In this document: piece after piece, positions 7,269 to 9,916 of the stretch | Numbering within the stretch: the first letter of the stretch is position 1 | How the letters are laid out: every line of letters begins with the position of its first letter | Assembly (NCBI GenBank): GCA_945221685.1 | Contig: CALYNN010000044.1 | Span: 1-9,916, forward strand | Direction of reading: 5' to 3' | Length of the DNA: 9,916 bases | Origin: an uncultured Clostridia bacterium | Lineage (GTDB): Bacteria; Bacillota; Clostridia; Oscillospirales; Acutalibacteraceae | Translations under genes and position numbers: made by a program | The notes under the pieces: model-generated | Told to the model about the DNA's origin: nothing | What the model saw: the letters and a program-made list of their open reading frames with translations, nothing else | Database searches by the model: none

Positions 7269-7297
7269 ATTATAAGTTATAAACTACTCGGTGTCAA
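7269..7297 (-). promoter_or_regulatory. Consensus sigma-A (sigma-70) promoter of the greA-lysS operon
   Basis: On the - strand, TTGACA (7297-7292) is separated by exactly 17 bases from TATAAT (7274-7269). Both hexamers are perfect matches to consensus. Transcription should start near 7262, about 28 bases before the greA start codon and 13 before its ribosome binding site, leaving a leader too short for a riboswitch or T-box. The next five genes downstream have no comparable gap for a promoter of their own. Confidence 0.92.
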
Positions 7298-7300
7298 GTA

Positions 7301-7351
7301 TAATAAAAAGCAGACTGCCGAGTAATTGCAATAATTACCGTCGGCAGTCTG
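7301..7351 (-). terminator. Intrinsic terminator of the GH51-dehydrogenase unit
   Basis: An 11-bp stem (7311-7321 with 7341-7351) is extended by an inner 6-bp stem (7322-7327 with 7333-7338) after a 2-base bulge, with a 5-base loop. On the - strand it is followed by CTTTTTATTATA. It starts 5 bases after the dehydrogenase stop codon, and its T-run ends only a few bases before the -35 box of the greA promoter. Confidence 0.9.
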
Positions 7352-7355
7352 TAAT

Positions 7356-8324
7356 TTAAACTATTCTGTTTTTAAGCTCTTTTCCCAAAGATAATCTTTC
7401 AATGTTTTCATATATGTTTCTATAAATTTTGCTTACCGTCAGCCTGGTTATTCCTGCAATGTGAGGAGTAAGTATAAGCTTGTGGGCAATTCTTCGGTCA
7501 AGAAGAATGTTATCCTTAAGCACAGGCTCGGGGGATATTACATCAAGTCCCGCTCCTGCAATGCGGTTGTTGAGCAGAGCATTGAAAAGTGCTTCATTAT
7601 CTACTAAATCTCCCCGTGAAGTGTTTATAAGAAAAGCATCACTTTTCATTTTGCTTAAGAATTCATCATTAACAATGCTTTTTGTTTCCTCCGTAACAGC
7701 AAGGTGTAGGGAAACAAAATCACTTTGAGCAAGCAATTCATCAAGGGGCATATATGTTACGCCCAGCTCTTTTTCAAGTCCTTCGTAGCGAGTGCGGTTA
7801 GTGTATATAACCCTTGCTCCCAAGGCATTGCAAAGCTTTGCGGTGGCTCTTGCAATATCACCGAAGCCTATTAAGCCAACAGTACATTCACTTAATTCGC
7901 GCACAACTCCGAATGATGCCTGTTTAACCTCAATCTGCCTGCCCTCATAAACGCTTTGGTGCCCTGTTATAAGGGATTTTAAGCAGGCAAGCATAAGAAG
8001 CAGGGCGTCCTCTGCAACCGCCGTGTCGTTTACTCCCTTGTTGTTGCAAACCGCTATGCCCTTTTCTGCGGCGTATTCGGTGTCAATTCCCTGATAGCCT
8101 ACGCCCTCTGACTGTATCAGCTTAAGCTTCGGCAGGCTGTCAATAACCGCTTTGTCTGCCTTGCCCATGGCATCAATTACGAGTATTTCGGTATCCGGGT
8201 AATCCTTGATGAGCATTTCGCTCTCGTCAATTTTTATAAAATTGCAGTTGTGATTTGCAAGCTGAGGAATGTGACTGAACCATTCACGGCGGGTAGTAAC
8301 ATACGAGAAAAATGTTATATTCAT
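7356..8324 (-). CDS. D-2-hydroxyacid dehydrogenase (NAD(P)-dependent; PGDH/hydroxypyruvate reductase-like)
   Basis: Reversible reduction of a 2-keto acid to a D-2-hydroxyacid; cytoplasmic. The 322-residue sequence shows the full fold: a flavodoxin-like substrate domain, the hinge segment EGVGYQGIDTEYAAEKGIAVCNNKG (about 73-97), then the Rossmann domain with VGLIGFGDIARATA (149-162). Catalytic residues are present: R237 in INTSRGDLVD, E266 in DVISPEP, and H288 in LTPHIAG. The nucleotide loop reads GFGDIA, Ala replacing the usual last Gly, and the end of strand 2 is YTNR (174-177) in place of an acidic residue, which may favour NADP. It is 322 residues, with no ACT regulatory domain, so it is unlikely to be a classical SerA. 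ATG overlaps the stop of the GH51 gene (TAATG, one base) and only weak Shine-Dalgarno matches (AGGT at 4 bases, AGGG at 12) precede it, so translation is probably coupled. The actual substrate is not evident. Confidence 0.9.
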   Translation of the reverse strand: MNITFFSYVTTRREWFSHIPQLANHNCNFIKIDESEMLIKDYPDTEILVIDAMGKADKAVIDSLPKLKLIQSEGVGYQGIDTEYAAEKGIAVCNNKGVNDTAVAEDALLLMLACLKSLITGHQSVYEGRQIEVKQASFGVVRELSECTVGLIGFGDIARATAKLCNALGARVIYTNRTRYEGLEKELGVTYMPLDELLAQSDFVSLHLAVTEETKSIVNDEFLSKMKSDAFLINTSRGDLVDNEALFNALLNNRIAGAGLDVISPEPVLKDNILLDRRIAHKLILTPHIAGITRLTVSKIYRNIYENIERLSLGKELKNRIV

Positions 8325-9814
8325 TAAGACCTATTGCCCTTTTCGAATTTTTTTCTTTTAATGATAACGGTAATCAGCACTGCCGCTGAAATCAAAACAA
8401 CTGCACCTGCCGCACCGTAGGGAACGCCTATCCTTACTGCCGGAGGAAGATAAGATGTTGTTTTTTGTGTCATAGTAGAAATGAAATCGGGGAGAGTATA
8501 TAGTGCAGTTCCGTCATTTTTTCCGTAAGCAACACGCAATACTGTTACATCGTATTTTCCAAGCTCAACCGAAACTCTGTTGCTTTCGTTGGCGGTAAGC
8601 TCCTGCTCAACAGGGTAGGTTGTGTTTCTGCCTATTTCGTTGCAGGCGGATTTGTAGGAGCCCTTAAGGCTTTGAGCAGAAATTCTGTTTGTCTTGCCGC
8701 CGATATAGTCAAGTCCTAAATCAACAGTCCTTTTTTCACCGTTGGTATTTACAAGCTTAATGTAAAGCACATCGTTTTCTTTGTCGGCGGTTACGGATTC
8801 ATAAACTCCGTCCTGAATTGATTCACCGTTTTCAAAGGTTGATTTAATATAAGTATCGCCGTAATTGTTTGCAAAGAGCATTTGAACATAGTAATTTGGC
8901 GTAAGAACAATTTCCTGCGAATCAAACCATATCATATTTACATTCCAGCTTTGAGCATTTACCTTGGCAAAGGTGGGAGCGTAAGATGCCATATCAACAA
9001 TATCGCCGTTTCGCTCAATGCCGGTTAGATAGCTTGCTTCTTCAACCGCACCGAAAATATTTGATTTTGTTTGAATTGTTCCCACTCCTGACGGAGTTAC
9101 GGCATATTCGCCTACAAAAATATGAGCGCCGTTTCTGTCGTAGCTGTCATATCTGTTGTTGTGGTCAAACAGATAACCGTCGCCTGTGTAATAGTGCTCG
9201 TCAATAACTGTGTCGCTGTAGTCCTTGTTTATCCATTTGCAGTTGTAGTCAAAGGCTTCGCCCTCAAGCCATGCTCCTGCCGAGGATATAACGGTAATTT
9301 CGGGATAAACCTTTTTAACCTCCTTGTAGAGAGCCTTAAAGTTTCTTTCGTATATTTCGCCCCAATTTTCATTGCCTAAGCCGATATATTTCAAATTAAA
9401 GGGCTGACGGCTTCCGTTAGCGGCTCTTCTTGCTCCCCAGTAGGTTTTGTCTGGGTCGCCGTTTGCGTATTCAATTAAGTCAAGAATATCCTGAACATAG
9501 GCGTCCCACTCCTTTGTTCCGGGACGCAGTGCAATGGTGTCAAGATAGCTTTCAAAATCATCCTGAGAGTTGATGCTTAAGCCATCGATATAGTCAGTAA
9601 AATCCTTTCTTTCCTGTGCCTTTTCCTTTGGGTCAAGGTTTCTTTCCTCTGTAAGATAGGCTTCCCATTCATCGTCAGTCATAGAGGCTTTCTTTAAGGC
9701 TAAAACATGGTCGTCATAGCCTGCTCTGCCCTGACAGGTAAGACCTACATTAAGAATCGGCAATGCCTCTGCACCCAAATCTGCACAAAGCTGAAAATAT
9801 TCGTGGTAGCCCAT
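8324..9814 (-). CDS. GH51 alpha-L-arabinofuranosidase, C-terminal part, membrane-anchored; N-terminus missing or broken
   Basis: Releases terminal alpha-L-arabinofuranosyl groups from arabinoxylan or arabinan, probably outside the cell. This reading runs 496 residues from the first ATG after an in-frame stop. It begins inside the (beta/alpha)8 barrel (GYHEYFQLCADLGAEALPILNVG-type strand), has the acid/base motif GLGNENWGEIYERN (146-158; E149) and the nucleophile motif FVGEYAV (233-239; E236), then NGDIVDMASYAP and WFDSQEIVLTPNYYVQMLFANN, as in plant-type GH51, and a beta-sandwich. A hydrophobic helix (about 463-486) and basic tail KRKKFEKGNRS anchor it. ATG at 9814 is not a convincing true start: it lies mid-barrel, lacks a clear Shine-Dalgarno site, and homologous sequence continues upstream. 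The signal peptide and the first barrel strands must lie beyond the window. Residues about 30-105 form an extra acidic, helical stretch before the YVQDILDLIEYANGD segment. Confidence 0.88.
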   Translation of the reverse strand: MGYHEYFQLCADLGAEALPILNVGLTCQGRAGYDDHVLALKKASMTDDEWEAYLTEERNLDPKEKAQERKDFTDYIDGLSINSQDDFESYLDTIALRPGTKEWDAYVQDILDLIEYANGDPDKTYWGARRAANGSRQPFNLKYIGLGNENWGEIYERNFKALYKEVKKVYPEITVISSAGAWLEGEAFDYNCKWINKDYSDTVIDEHYYTGDGYLFDHNNRYDSYDRNGAHIFVGEYAVTPSGVGTIQTKSNIFGAVEEASYLTGIERNGDIVDMASYAPTFAKVNAQSWNVNMIWFDSQEIVLTPNYYVQMLFANNYGDTYIKSTFENGESIQDGVYESVTADKENDVLYIKLVNTNGEKRTVDLGLDYIGGKTNRISAQSLKGSYKSACNEIGRNTTYPVEQELTANESNRVSVELGKYDVTVLRVAYGKNDGTALYTLPDFISTMTQKTTSYLPPAVRIGVPYGAAGAVVLISAAVLITVIIKRKKFEKGNRS

Positions 9815-9916
9815 TGAATTGGTGTTTATGTATTACCGTCCGTTGTCGTCGCGCCAAAGTATATAAAACTGCGTTCTTTCCTCAAGGGGCCCTATTGTTT
9901 CCTTCCAGTCCTAAAG
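9815..9916 (-). pseudogene. Upstream continuation of the GH51 frame with two in-frame stops
   Basis: Read in the same frame as the GH51 gene below it, the sequence between the stops gives DWKETIGPLEER...FYILWRDDNGR, and after the second stop YINTNSMGYHEYF. The W-K-E-T-I-G-P-x-E-x-R block is a hallmark that precedes the G-[YHF]-x-E-[FY] strand in plant-type GH51 enzymes, so this is part of the same gene. It is interrupted by TAG (9913-9911) and TAA (9835-9833). Other genes here end normally in TAA, TAG and TGA, so codon reassignment is unlikely. Either the gene is decayed, or these are base errors close to the end of an assembled sequence. One missing G near 9911 would restore an FRDW reading before the block. 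Confidence 0.65.

Noticed and set aside
9833..9913. Stop-codon reassignment as the explanation for TAG and TAA in the GH51 frame
   Set aside because: Other genes here end normally at TAG (ilvD), TAA (dehydrogenase, four-helix protein) and TGA (phosphatase), and contain no in-frame stops.

Overview
The window looks like a low-to-moderate GC Firmicute of the class Clostridia, possibly a gut Oscillospiraceae/Ruminococcaceae-type bacterium. This is inferred from the greA-lysS pairing, AGGAGG-like ribosome binding sites, a CpsB-type PHP phosphatase next to a tyrosine-rich kinase tail, and a plant-type GH51 arabinofuranosidase. No tRNA, rRNA, CRISPR array or insertion sequence was seen. No gene-free stretch exceeds about 120 bases.

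Left edge, + strand (1-836): the tyrosine-rich end of a probable bacterial tyrosine kinase, then a complete PHP-family protein-tyrosine phosphatase. This is the standard kinase/phosphatase pair that controls capsule or exopolysaccharide synthesis. A symmetric hairpin at 875-901 ends this unit and the convergent one.

Middle, - strand (7297 down to 924): one probable six-gene operon. It has a perfect TTGACA-17-TATAAT promoter just upstream of greA, short or negligible intergenic gaps (28, 29, 13, 1 and 24 bases), and a single visible terminator at the far end. Gene order is greA (transcript cleavage factor), lysS (lysyl-tRNA synthetase with an extra N-terminal domain resembling tandem DUF1508/YegP repeats), ilvD (dihydroxyacid dehydratase), a membrane-anchored sortase-like protein whose catalytic His and Arg appear replaced, an unrecognised four-helix membrane protein, and a TagH/Wzt-type polysaccharide-export ATPase with no permease beside it. 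Core housekeeping genes thus drive a small envelope-related cassette.

Right edge, - strand (9916 down to 7356): a GH51 alpha-L-arabinofuranosidase with a C-terminal membrane anchor overlaps by one base (TAATG) a D-2-hydroxyacid dehydrogenase, followed by a strong terminator that abuts the greA promoter. The GH51 reading frame continues upstream to the window edge with family-typical sequence but carries two in-frame stop codons (TAG, TAA). It is therefore either a broken gene or contains sequence errors close to a contig end.

The most unusual observations are the LysS N-terminal fusion and the apparently catalytically degenerate sortase in its cassette with the unknown membrane protein and the orphan export ATPase.
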